A stretch of 64,000 nt of DNA from Symsagittifera roscoffensis. Its lineage: Eukaryota > Xenacoelomorpha > Acoela > Convolutidae. The stretch lies in contig NC_087067.1 of assembly GCF_963678635.1 (NCBI RefSeq), positions 15,197,639-15,261,638 on the forward strand. The letters are read 5' to 3'. The first letter of the stretch is position 1. Every line of letters begins with the position of its first letter. This document shows, piece after piece, positions 36,201 through 49,400 of this stretch. A program made the translations under genes and the position numbers. The notes beneath the pieces were generated by a model. It searched no databases. It was not told where the DNA came from and saw nothing but the letters and a program-made list of their open reading frames with translations.

Positions 36201-39200
36201 TCAAACTAAATGGCTTCTAAACTGATTTAAATTCATCCTTTTGTCTTTTTGCAGCCTTATTTTGATGCATTTCAAGTCGATTGTGTTCAATTTTCAATCC
36301 ATTCAAATCGACTTGAAGCAACTTAGTTTGGTTTTTATCAATATATTTCAAAATATAATTGGAAAGTTGAAGAAAAAAAGCAACAAATTTGCCTATTTTT
36401 TATGTTAAAAAAATCATTGCCGCTATATAGGTTGTAATGAGCTTTTTTTCAGTTAAAAGTCCTAAGATTTGTTCGCTTTCAAACTTCTTTTTAAGTGGTT
36501 TAATTTATGATTAGGAGAAATGAATATCATGAGTACTCGTATATAGGTCTTGGTGAATTATTTTTGTTTTTTTTTATAAGAAAAAGGCCTAAAATTGTTC
36601 ACGCTCAATTTTGATTTTTCGGTGTTCATTTGTGATTTTTTCAAGTTCAGTGCATTTCCGTTGTTAAAGAAAAGGCTAACTCCACTATCGAACAGGAAAA
36701 GTGTAAAGGTCACAAAAAACTTGATGGACTTTTAATTTCGAAAATTGAAACAGATAATCAGATTTCCCAGCTTAATAAAAGCTTTACATAGTGATCCAGT
36801 TTTTTCAAACTGTTTTAATTTGACAAAAAACTATCTATCATGATTTAATTCTCCAAATTCAAAGAGCTTCAAAGCCATCGATTCTTTTCTTCGAAATTCA
36901 AAAGTTGTTGAAGTGTTTTGAAAAAACAAGTCAGTTTCTTTTCAGTTTCCTTGCGTTCATTTTTTTCTTATCAGTTGGCTATGTTTTTAAATTATATTCC
37001 GTTTTTGTTGAAAGAAAGACAAATTTCACTGTCGAAACGAAAAAGTGTAAGGGTCACGAAAAACGCGAATAAATTTTTTTTTTTCAAAATAGACTAAGTT
37101 TTTGAATTCCCTGCGAAGTACCAAAAACTACAGAATTTTCCAAATGAGATATTTTCGAGGAAAAGTGCCAATCTTAAACAACTCTTGAAACGCAAAAATT
37201 TTCAACGCGATTTAATTTTTCTTCAAAATTCAATTGTTGAAATATGTAGACTTTTCCTTAATTTTCATCACCTCTAAAATTAAAAGAACCGTAAACACAC
37301 AGTCCGCGAACCAACAGTACATACATTTAGGTCACTCTTTGAAAATTTTGGCCAAAAAACGCTTCCCCTTAATCGTAGTTTCTGTAGGCAACAAAAATGT
37401 GTTTTCAAAATCTTTTTGTTTGGTCGAATTAAAATTGAATGTCACGAAAATGTACCAAAGGGAAGATAATTTTTAAAAAATCCAATTAAAACTTTCTAAC
37501 TTCCAATGCCAAAGAATTGACGTATTCATAATATATGTTACAGGAAGTCTTCGCTTAGAAGGATGGAACAATAAAATGCAGTCATAATGAATTCACATTC
37601 AATTAAGGGTGGTTTTCTTAAGTATAATTTTATAGTCTGAAAAGTATTTACACATTTCGCCCCTCACATATTTCGCCCCTCATGAAATTCTTGGCACATT
37701 TCGCCCTACACATATTTCGCCTACACATATTAAGGGCAAAATGTGTGAGGGGTGAAATGTGCCACTAAATTCAAGAGGGGCAAATAATGTGTGGGGCGAA
37801 ACGTGGGAAATTCAGTCAGAAAACCCATTTAGTGCCCGATCACCAATTACAAACAGCCGACGCTGTTTCCTACGACTGCTTGGGCGTCAAACCCGAGTCA
37901 CCCTACCATGGTGAGTCACCCTATTTGAGCGATGGCACACAAGAATCAACCAGGGAAGGACGGCTCATCATGAACCAACCTCCCCTCCTTCCAACCAACC
38001 GAACAATAAGAACCAGTCCGAGATATGTACCTGCCAGAATGCCGCCGCCGGTGGGAATAGGCGGAAACAGCATAAATAAACGTCGAGCGGAAGTCATTCA
38101 GAGTCGTCGGGATTCGGACCCGGATTCGTTTGCCTACTTCGGCAGGAGGTACTCGGACGGAACTGCACATACGAATAACAGCTCTACACATGAGCAAAAG
38201 TATTTTTTCTTAGATATTTCTAATGATACTTTCAAGAAACGATCATGAGAAAAGCACAGAAAAGTGGTGAAGTGGCTAAATTTTCTACCTCTCAGTTTAA
38301 AAGGTCGTTGAACCAAGGCCCACCTCTTCTCATAATTTCAAAAACCTTACCACAATTGCTAGTTTAAGTTTTCAATTTTGAGTCAATTAACCCTAAAATG
38401 TTAATAAAGGCCTCTTTATAAAGGCCTTATTAGTTTTGAGGATTAGTTTGCTCCGAACGAATAAAAACGGTTTTTATAGGTACGATAAAGAGCTTCCGAG
38501 AAACAGGAGAGCTCAATTATACGACCGAATTACAGAGGAGAGAACTTCAGAGATGATGACTCACGGGGGAACGGGAACTACGGGAGGGGGAGGGGGAGGG
38601 GCAGGAACAGCGGGTATGGTTACATCTGGAGGTATGGCCAATCGGTTACAAATTTTGAGGTCTTTGGGTTCGGTTCAATTCGTTCAAAGATTTACAGCTG
38701 AAATGATAACTTCAACTCTCAAAAACTAATTTGACAAGTTCTGAAATTATTCTGCTTTCATTGAAATTGATCCCGCTACGTTTTGATTGGCTCCCAAGCA
38801 TATCACCTCGCGTTTTTTAACCCCCATTTCTTAACCCCCTCTCATATAACCCCAGAGGTAGACAATATCATTACAATTTCAACCCTTTTTAAAACCAATT
38901 GTCAAAACCAAAGTGAAACTTACATGAAACGAATTTGGAACCATAGAGTCGGTAAACATCAAAGCTTTAATTGCAAAAAATGTTGCGAAGCAAAACGAAA
39001 TAACATGCAAGCTGCTAAATGCGGTTTAGGTTTGAACAGAAATGGCCTTGCCGATAGTCTAGATTATGATATAATCTTGGAAACTAATCCGATCGACATG
39101 ATTCAAGTTATTAACCAAAAATGAATAGATTTCTCCAAAGTTGAACTTGGTCTATAAAATATACGTCGAAATATATTGACGTTGTTAATAATAGTTAATA

Positions 39201-40401
39201 ATAGATCAATTGGCTGAATTTAAATGAAACATAGAAATCAAACTAATTGTGAACAAAAAATCCAAGTATTTTTTAAATGCTGATCATTTTAAAATAAAAT
39301 TTATCTTATTTTTCGAACCATCTAGATTTTGTAATTTTTTTGAATTGTCAACATACAGTGCAACGTCTTGAATAGCTCGGATATTGCGAAAAAAATTTTT
39401 GCAGTGGAGACTAGTAAAACTATTCTCGTTGCTTGCGCATGCCTTGTGCAGGTCGAACAAATTTTTGTTAGTTAGTTGGGCTAATCGAGTGGCAATATTG
39501 TCTGTTATGGGCTGAATTGTTGTGGCGACTGCGACAGTCGAGGTATTACTCTCGATCAAGTCCTTGATTTTTCTAAAACTAGTCGAGCAGCAAGTTTTCC
39601 CAGATATATGTCATGATTATGCTCAGCCCTCCTTTCAATTAAAATTTCGCCATCCGTAATTGCTATTGCTCGGCATCTATGAGCTTGGTATTTTGAGCAG
39701 TTCCAGTCCGTATTGGTTTTGTTCTTACGTTTAAGATAGTTTTCGTGGCCTGATATCAATAATAATTGATTGTCTTTGGAAGATAAATTGGAATGGAGGG
39801 ACGCTTCAAACGTTAAAGCTCACAGAATGGTAAAACAATTGTTCAAGTGTAAGGCAGTATGATTTTATGTAAATATTTTAAAAGTCATGTGTTGCTTTCA
39901 TTTAGCCCCATGTAGGTTGTTTCTGTTTTAAACGCGTGAATGAGAGATAATTTCGGCTTCAACTAATTGAAATGCATATATGCTTGATATGCTAGAGGCA
40001 TCAATTGAATTAGGAATGGCTTTCAATTAGTAAACTTAATTACAGTAGTTAAGAAAAGACATAATTTGACACAAATTATCGGTATTAAAATGGCTTAAAT
40101 CTTTTTACGGGGTTACAAAGTAGAGGGTGTGAATATTGGGGGTTAAAGAATAGGACATTGTTTTGATTATCTGCCTTTTCGCAAACAAAAAAAAAATAAT
40201 CAGAGGAATGGGTTTTTAACCTATGGCCTGTAAAAAAACAGTTAATATAAATTTTGACCCAAATAGTAAGAAATATCAAATATTGAATACCAACAGGTTA
40301 TTTCAGGGGGCACCACAGTTTGGGTGAGCGATGCTCACGAATACGAAACCATACCGACTTTATCCCTCTCGTCTTCACCGACAAACTCAAATAATAATAA
40401 T

Positions 40402-40460
<59 letters not shown>

Positions 40461-43400
40461 CGACAACACAGAACCAAGAGTTAGCGCAATGAACCCTGCA
40501 GTTGACACTAGGGCGTTGCCGGAAAGAAGAGCCGATGGCGCGGGGGTGTCATGGGGTGGCATACAACGAAAGTATTCGTCGGCGCTGACATACGAAAAAC
40601 CGACTGTAAACATGGGAGGTTAGCTGAAATAAAAAGTAATAAAACTCAACTCATAAAGCTATAACAAAAACTAAAACCGTTAAGACATCTTTTTTTACAT
40701 AAATATTTTTTTTCTTCATTTTTGTCTTAAATTTAGATAGCAATCATTTTAGCTGAAAAAGTGACTATTTATCAGCAATTTTATGTTCACCGCTTTAGAT
40801 TTTTGTCGATTTCGTCCAATAGCCATGAACCATTTTTGGTTGGTTTCTTCGCCCCCGCACTGAAATGATGAGCATTAATTACGATAGGGCTTTAAATCCT
40901 TTCAGTAGACTTCACGATCTTTTAATCGTAAATGTTCGTTCTTTCATCTTCATTACCAGGTTACGAGCATAGACTCTCCAATCCAGCATTGATAAGATCC
41001 GAAACAATAATCGGATCTGAAGCTCTAAACTCGGTCGCTGGAGGCACTAGTGGCAAAGCAGACACTGTCACAACAAACTCTGCTCAATCTTCGACTAATG
41101 TCAGCTCTGGAGCTCCTTCAACCAGTATCGCCAGGAGTGGTCATCCAGGAGTCACCGATCGTCGGCAAACGGGAACCTCAGTACCATCTTTGACGAAACG
41201 AGCATCCGATGGCAAAAGCATTGTGGACTCTGCATACAGGCCAAGGTTTACAAATGAGCCGACGCCATCCTTCTATTGTGCTCGGGTGTCAGGAGAAGGT
41301 GCTTGCGCCGGGGGTGGTACTTCAGTTATAGGTGGGCGTGCGCTTTATGAAACGGTTCCGAGGCATGACTCAATCAATGAAAGGCATGGGAACAAGAAGG
41401 GTGAGATTGAAAATTATTAAAAGTAAAATTTGATGGTGCTTGTCTATAGTAAAACCAATGCGAAAATATGTTTACTAGAAAGTGCATATTGCTTGATAAA
41501 AGAAACTAAACTATTGATTTGAAAAATTCCATAAGAGAAAAATTTGAAATAGGAGCGGATTTTGACGTAAACGATGGGGGCTGGGGAATGGCTGGGGCGG
41601 ATCTAGGATTTTCTCTAGGAGTGGAGGGAAGGGCGGATTTTTCAAAAAACATTTCCAAACATTTGCGACTTTTTTTTTTAAATCGACCAAATTGTCCATC
41701 TTTTTTTAAATTGACCAAAGCGTTTCCAGGGACTTTGTGGACTGTTTTAACCAAAAAATGGTTTTTTTGGCGCGCTCTCCTCCATCAAATTTAGTATATA
41801 TTGGCACCAAAGGGACCTTTAGAAAAACTTTAGAGTCAGCCAGCCAAAAATGGAGCTCTTGAAATAGTACCAAAGGGGGAACTTTTAGGTAAGAAGGGTC
41901 AAATGGCTGAAGAAAGAAATTGTCCTCAATCCCCCCCCACCTCCGCCCCGCCGCAAAATCCGCTACGGGGCGGACGCCTGCTTTGTCTCAGGAATTCGAC
42001 TTCATCTTCATGTTTACCAATAAGCTCCTCTCTCACCACTTTGGCAGTATTTAAGCAGGGACACAACAGTTGTCCTCCCTTAAAATCTGAACAGCTCGTT
42101 GGTCCATTCTGAACAGCTCGTTGGTCCATTCTAGTACCATGTCAAATTTCGTAATTTTGTTCGACCAATTTTCAAAGTTTTCTAAAGGCGCCATGGCCAC
42201 CAATGCATAATAAACTAGAGAGCGAACCTAAAAACGCAATTTTGCTGGTGTAACCAATAATATTGAAAATGAGAGATTGCAAAACTCAATTTGGTGGACT
42301 TATAACAAAAAGTCTAAAGTTGTTGAAAATCCCCTTGCTTTGAGAAAACCCTGGATCCACATCTGCTTTGAAATCCTATTTAGTATTTTTTCATTAATAT
42401 CAATCTGAAATTTCTGAAACCATTGCAATTTATAAGTGTGTTTAGAAGTGGGGTTAATTTGTGTTCAACTTCAGGTGGTGGCTCCCTGGTGGTCGGAGCT
42501 TTCTGTGCATCATCATCTCTGCTGTACCAAGTCAAGGGCAACAGCATCAGACGCTCAGTATGGAAGCCGGACTCATCTCAGCTGGCCTCTGGGTCTCCCG
42601 GTGAGATATACTCAACCTAATAGGGGAGTCAAGATTTTTTATAGGCAAAATAACTCGGTAAATTTGAAAACATAACGATAAATTTCAACAACCTTTTTTA
42701 TTGTTAACATCGGTAACATCGGTAACATCGGCCACAAAAACACTGCATAACTCAAAGCAAGCTGCAAAAATGGCCAGTATTTGTCCTTGAGACAAATTGC
42801 TCTTTTTAAAGGTCAGCCTTAATCAAGGCTGAACCAAATTAGAGCGAAAAGACGGTTAAAGTAGGTTTTTTTTTGGGGGGGGGGGGTCGAACCTGGTTAC
42901 GGAGCATCCCATCAAGTTCGGGGCATATTTCAGTGGTAGAAAGGAAATGACCTAGGCGAGATTCGAACCGGCGCCGAACCCGCCGGGACGCACCATGTAT
43001 ACGCTTGGCTACTGTCCCTATATGCATTTACATTTATACTCTTGTTTTATCTTTGCGCTGCAACATCCTCCACCCCTAAACAAGGAAGAACGGCCGGGCG
43101 GGTCAGTTCGCTCGTAACGGTCTTTATGTCGGAGGATCTCGCGCATCCGTCCTTGCCATAGTGCAGTCTTAGGATACGTGCGAGTGGATAATGTCCACGT
43201 GGAGTGTCAGGCTCTATGACCCAAACCAAGTATTCCCGCATCCACCGTGTCCATATTGCGTTAGCGTATGATTGCGCTCTGGCGAACCGCTTTTATGGTC
43301 GAAGTTTTCTTCGAAACTTAGCGACGGAAAACTCGCTGCGTATTGACCAAGGATAAAATGATTCGGGGTCAACGCCTCTTGATCTAGCGGATTGGTACTA

Positions 43401-46400
43401 ACGGCTGTTATCGGTCTAGCGTTAAGTGATTGCTCAACAAGGCACAACGTGGTTCTTAGAACCTCCTCAGTTACTCTTCTGTTGCCTAGGGTGTCATACA
43501 AGACGCGCTTAACACTCCGAACTAAGCCAACAAAGTTCGTGCCGTTGTCGGACATGATGGTAGTCGGAGTACCGCGACGTGCAATAAACCTCTCTATGCC
43601 CATCACACAAGAGCTTGTGTCGAGCGAGGGAACCACTTCAATATGCACCGCCCTAGTGGTGAGACAGGTGAACAAAAAACCCTATCTCTTTTCCGTACTT
43701 CTCCGGATTGGAACTAGGAACGGCCCAAAGTAGTCGACACCTGTGTTAGAGAAAGGAGGTTGCTTGTAACTCAGCCTTTCAATGGCAGATCAGCCATAAT
43801 ATGAGTTACTGTTTGCGCTTTGCGTTTTCGGCACGCAACGCAAGTATTTTCAATGTTTCGCAGCAACCATCGCAAATTTAACACAACGTACTTCAAATTA
43901 ACCACCGCACGCATGTAATCCAAGCCTTGATGGAAATTCCTAACGTGCAAGTGCTGAACTAATAACCGAACAACCGCGTGACGTGCATCAAGTAAAATCG
44001 GATGCTTGCTATCGAAATTGGAATTAACCAAGGGGCTGATGCGCCCAGTAGAGCGAAGGATGCCAGCTGGTCCAATTAACGGCGAATACTTGGCGATCCG
44101 ACTATTCCTCGTGATAACTTTACCGGCTCTTATTAGTTTTAGCTCACTAGGGAATGTCTCACCCTGGGACAGGTAATTGAGCTTCTGTTCAGCAATATCC
44201 ATTTCAGACGGGTCTGTAATTTCTAATATACTCGACCGGAAATGTTTATGGGATGGCAGCCATCTTAACAAAAATGCTACTGTGCGTTTGTATTTTACAA
44301 TTGAATTGAATCTCTTCCATTTTCCGAAGGGAAGATTTTGTTCTGTCAAAACATCGACGACAAAAATTGACGAATTTTCCAGACAAATGTCGATATCACA
44401 TGATGGTCGTTTGAGTCTTATTTTATCAATAACCCTTGCATCGGGCTTGAACGGCCAATCAGTTGTTCTCAGTATACTAGGGCCATTAACCCAGCTGCTT
44501 TCCTTGAGGGCTTCCGAAGAAATCCATCGTGTACCGGTATCAGCTGGGTTGTCACTGCTAAGTATGTAGTGCCACTGATCAGGGGTGGTAGACTCCAGAA
44601 TCTCACCAATGCGATTACCAAAAAAAACGGGTAGTTTACTACAAGAGTGAAGCCACTGCAGAACAGTGGTACTATCTGTCCACATGAAAATATCCGTAAC
44701 TTTGAAAGAAAGACCTTTCAAAATTTCTTCTTTTAAGCGGGTTGCAAGAAGAGCCGCTTCAAGCTCTACCTTTGGAATAGAAAGCGCTTTCATAGGCGCG
44801 ACGCGGGCTTTGCCAAACACAAAGGCTAATTCGGTCTGATGGGAGCTAGCAAGTCGCGCACGAAGGAAAGCGACGGCACAGAAAACATCCTGCGAACTAT
44901 CACCGAACATGTGAAGTTCTATTCGGTCGAAAGGCTCAGTGAAATAGCTGCGAGGTATTGTCAGAAAACCTAACAAATGAAGACCTGAGTGCCACTCAAG
45001 GAATTGCTTTTTGATTTCCTCTGGCAGATCATCGTCCCATTTTTGACCGCTGATTCGCCAGATATCTTTTAATAGAAGGCGAGCCTTCACGGTATACGGA
45101 GCCACTAACCCAATTGGATCAAAAACAGAGGAAACAAAACTCAACGCGGTACGCTGAGTGATTGCTTTGTCTAGTGGACGATCAACCCCTCTACTAATGA
45201 TTAAGGTATCTTTTACGTGATCCCACTTTAGACCGAGAACATGCGACGACTGGTCCGGACTCGCACAAATATCTTTAAGAGAGGCATTGGACGCACGGTT
45301 GTCCGGATCAAGAGCAGTTATTACGTCGGGCACATTGCTGACAATTTTTTTCAGACGAAACCTACCTAGTTTATGCAACGAGATTAAATCCCTACCTAAT
45401 TACAAGGCGTCATTCCTGTTTTGAAAAGAATCCAGATAATCATCTATATATATTTCTGGACAACAGCCGAAGCAGCTTCGGGGTACTCAGCTTCATTATC
45501 CGATGCAGTCTTCTGCAAAGCAAAATTCGCACAATTCGGCGGGTCACGAGCACCAAAAATGTGACGCGTATGTTGATGAACTACCACACTTGATGTGGGG
45601 TCCTCCCGCCACGAAGAGAAGGTTGATCTTCTTCACGGACTCCAACCTGTAAAGACCTCCCTTCAATGTCAGCTGAAACGGCGTATTTATGCTGACGGAA
45701 CCTTAAAAGTGCAAAAATGAGGTTTTGAAAGAGATCCGGTCCAACCAACAGAGATTTGTTCAAGGAAGCGCCATGACACTTCGATGCCCCATTGAGGACT
45801 CGGCGCATCTTACCGGGTTTATTCGAGTTCAATGCCGGGTGATGCGGGAGATACCACTCACGATCGGCTCGTGATTTGGGATCGTGTGCCTTAACGGTTA
45901 TGACATATCCTTTTTGTATATCTTCTCTAATTGTTTCGGCGTATTTTTCACGGAGCGACGGATCCTTATCTAGCCTCTTTTCCAAAGACAATTGAGCTAA
46001 GGAGGAAAAATAGTTATTCGGTAGAGTACTTTCCTTATCGTTCCAAAGCATTCCATCGTGAAAGGTGTCATTTTTTAAAACGGACAAAGCGCGTTTGTCG
46101 GCGGCGGAACGGGCATCTACCTGCTTGAAGGCTCCATAGGACTCCAACTCGTACCAAGTGTTTTAAATTGGTCCGCAAGAGACATGTCTTCGACAACACA
46201 CTTAAAGCAAGACGAGTTCGACTTAAAGGACGGCGGTAACGGACCACTTAAAACCCAACCTATCGGAAGGCGTACGGCGCTCGGTGAAATAGAGTCCTCC
46301 CCCAGAAGGTACTCAACGGGTCTTATGGCATGGTAGAAATCCTGTCCAATAATTATTTTGACTTCCTCATACTTAAAATGTATAGGTTTTATCGGAGCCA

Positions 46401-49400
46401 ACTGCGGGTATTTTTCTTGTAATTCAGGAATACTTATGCTATCCGATCCAATGCAAATATGATCCTTAACATGGGCTCGAAAAGAAAACGAAAATTCACT
46501 ATTATTCGTTTCAGCGGAAACTTGAAAACTTACTTGATGAGTTTTCATCAAGCTCGTGGAATTGAATCCATTTATGGTGGAGTTAACGGGAGTGCCAACC
46601 AAATCGAGGCGTTTTACGAGATCGGCGGATATCCATGAGTGCGTGGAAGCACTATCGCAAAGAGCTAGGGAATTAGTAATTGTCGCATCCGAAGAGACGG
46701 CGAGTGATGCAACTGGCAGGAGGCCTCTAGTTGACTCCTGGCTATGAATATCGCCGACGGCAGCATTAGTCGATACATGTTTAGAGTTTGTGTTACCTGA
46801 CGCCGGGGAACTTTTAGTAACCTTAGGACGAAAAATTTTCTCAGCTCCATGTAAGAGCACGTTGTGCGTGCTTTCACAATCTGGCTTGGGGCACTTTCTG
46901 GCCTTGCTACAATTACGAAAACTGTGATTGCTCTGTAAACACGCAAAGCAAAGTTTTTGTTCGGCTACATGTTTCGCTCGCTGCTTAGCGTTTTTCTCTT
47001 TGAATACGGCGCAATTCCAAAGAGCGTGTTGACCTTTACACACAGAACATGGAGGGAACTTTGGTTTTTCCTTAGTCCTATCACTCACCTTTGCATTACT
47101 AGCAAACACTTTCGTACCTACTTTTTGCTTCACTGGTTCTTCAGACTTAACCTTATAATTAATTGTCTTTAGCCTCTCATGACCCTCCGCTTTTTCTTTA
47201 AGCCATTCGTTGAAATCTAGCAAAATTGGTCAATGCCACTGGCGTCTTACGGTTTGCATTGACCATGCTTCCTTAAGGTTTGGTGGAAACTTACTCACAG
47301 CCTGATTCAGTAAATTAACACTTTTCAGGTCATCGCTTAAAGATTGAGACTTGAATACAGCAACAAGTCCGGAAATTGTAGAGGAAAAGCCAATTACATT
47401 TTCCGATTTGTGCATTTTCAGCGGCGGAAAATTACTCAATTTATCTAGATGAGCCCCTACTACAGCATGCGGCTGCCGGAACTTTCTTTGAAGAGTTGCT
47501 AAAGCGTCTTTATATAGTACTCCGCTATAGCTATACTCAGCGATTGCGGATTTTGCTTTACCCACTACGAGCGTTTTCAGATAGGTAAGCTTTTCATCGT
47601 CACTGAGTATGGCTGAATCGACCGTCGGTATGAACTGCCCAAACCACTCATGCCAATTAAGTGGGTTGCCATCAAACTGGGTCAGCTTCCACTCAGGGAG
47701 ATGATCTTTTCGGCTGTTGGCGCTGTGTAACTCGAAGAATTACCGTGACAATCAGGAACGAACGGTTGGTTAGCATGTGAAGAATTTTCAAGCTGTGCAA
47801 AGAACACAGTCCCTCCACTTTTTATAAGGAACAAAATTATTCTGAGGAACAATTGGAGTTACTGCGGAAAAAACAGTTGTCGAAGGAACGTAGTGTTTGT
47901 GAGCTGACATTACAGGGGCAGCAACAGCTTTTCTTAACAAATTACTATAAGGATTATAGTGGTCACTTAAAAAACTACTAACGGGAACACCCATATGTTG
48001 TTGTGCTGGGATTACAGGTACTTGGTAGCCAGCTACTGCTGATCCTGTACTGTGATGACTTAAAGAAACCTGATTAATTGCTGTTGATACAGGAACGAAC
48101 GGTGCTACACCAAAAGGAACTTTTGCAGATGTTGGTGGAGCAAGATAGGTTATAGTAGTTACCGGGACTACTGACCCTGCGTTTGGATTGCCTAGCACCG
48201 GATGAGTGGACAGAAAAGTTTGCGGAGGCAAATGATTAGAAATAAGTTGAATGACCTGCTGTAACCCTACTGGATTGTTAACGGAAACCTGCGATTCGAC
48301 AAATTATGTTGTTGTCCGTGAATGTGGTTACTGTAATACAATCCCGGATCACTAGAATCTTCCTGGCCATTATTCACTCCTGTAAAACTTGATGAGATTA
48401 AGTAATTTGTTGATGCAGGATAAGTTGCCTCAGGAGCTGTTTAACGAACGTGCTGCTCTTGATTGGGAACTACAACAGCATCAGGCTGATTGTGGTCGAC
48501 AGATTCGACCCAGTGACGCGTACGATCCTTTTCATCTATTGTTAGTTGTGGAGAAATTCAAGTTAAACCACTTTCCTAAGCATTCTCGCTGATTTCCGAC
48601 AACTCCTCTTCTAACTCAAGCCCTTTCAACTCAATTTCTGCCAGTTTTTTCCTGTGTTGTTCTTCAGCCAATCCTTCCAACTCTAAACTGTTTTGTTGTT
48701 CTTTCAGTCTTAATGATACCGTTGATGCCTCTCAAGTTCTTCTTGTTGTTTCTTTAAAATCATTAAATCGCGCTTTTTCTCAGAAAGTGTTTTCGACGGA
48801 GCGGCGGTATAACTAGATTTCTGAGAACCCGATTGCTGATGTCGGCTGCTTCGATGACACAACTTAGAACGGGTATCTGTTTTATGCGCCTGGGGTTTTT
48901 CACTTTTTTCAGAATGATGAGAAACTTTTGAGCGGCTATCTATTTTGTCCGGCTCTGTTACGGCCTCAAAACTTATTTTGGATGTGATAGCTTTTTGTAA
49001 AACTTTATCGTTGCTCTGAGTCAACTTATGAAGCCACATATCCTGGGCCGCTATCAAATCGTCAGGGTTGGAACTTTTTGCAGCCATATCAATCAACTCA
49101 TTATTTACCTCGACCGTTTGTTCTATATAGATCCTACATTTTTCAATATAGGTATCAATTTTCGAGCAACGACTTTGACTCTCTATGTATTCTAAAATTA
49201 TTTCATGGCATTTATAAAGTTCGTTTTCGAGATTGCTACGTTTCTCAAACAACTTCTTAATTTTCTTCTGAAACTTAACTTCCATGCTTTATAATTTCAG
49301 AAATAAACGACTCTCAGAAAAAACTTTATTTTCACTCAAGTAAATCCACAAAATACTTTTACCTGGCGTTAAAGTTTAAGCTTAAACCGGGCTTTGTGAA

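Noticed and set aside
40335..40613. Minus-strand poly-Leu open frame
   Set aside because: It is the complement of the AAC microsatellite in exon 11.
43392..44569. Plus-strand open frames over the BEL pol
   Set aside because: They are antisense shadows of the coding BEL integrase and pol frames.
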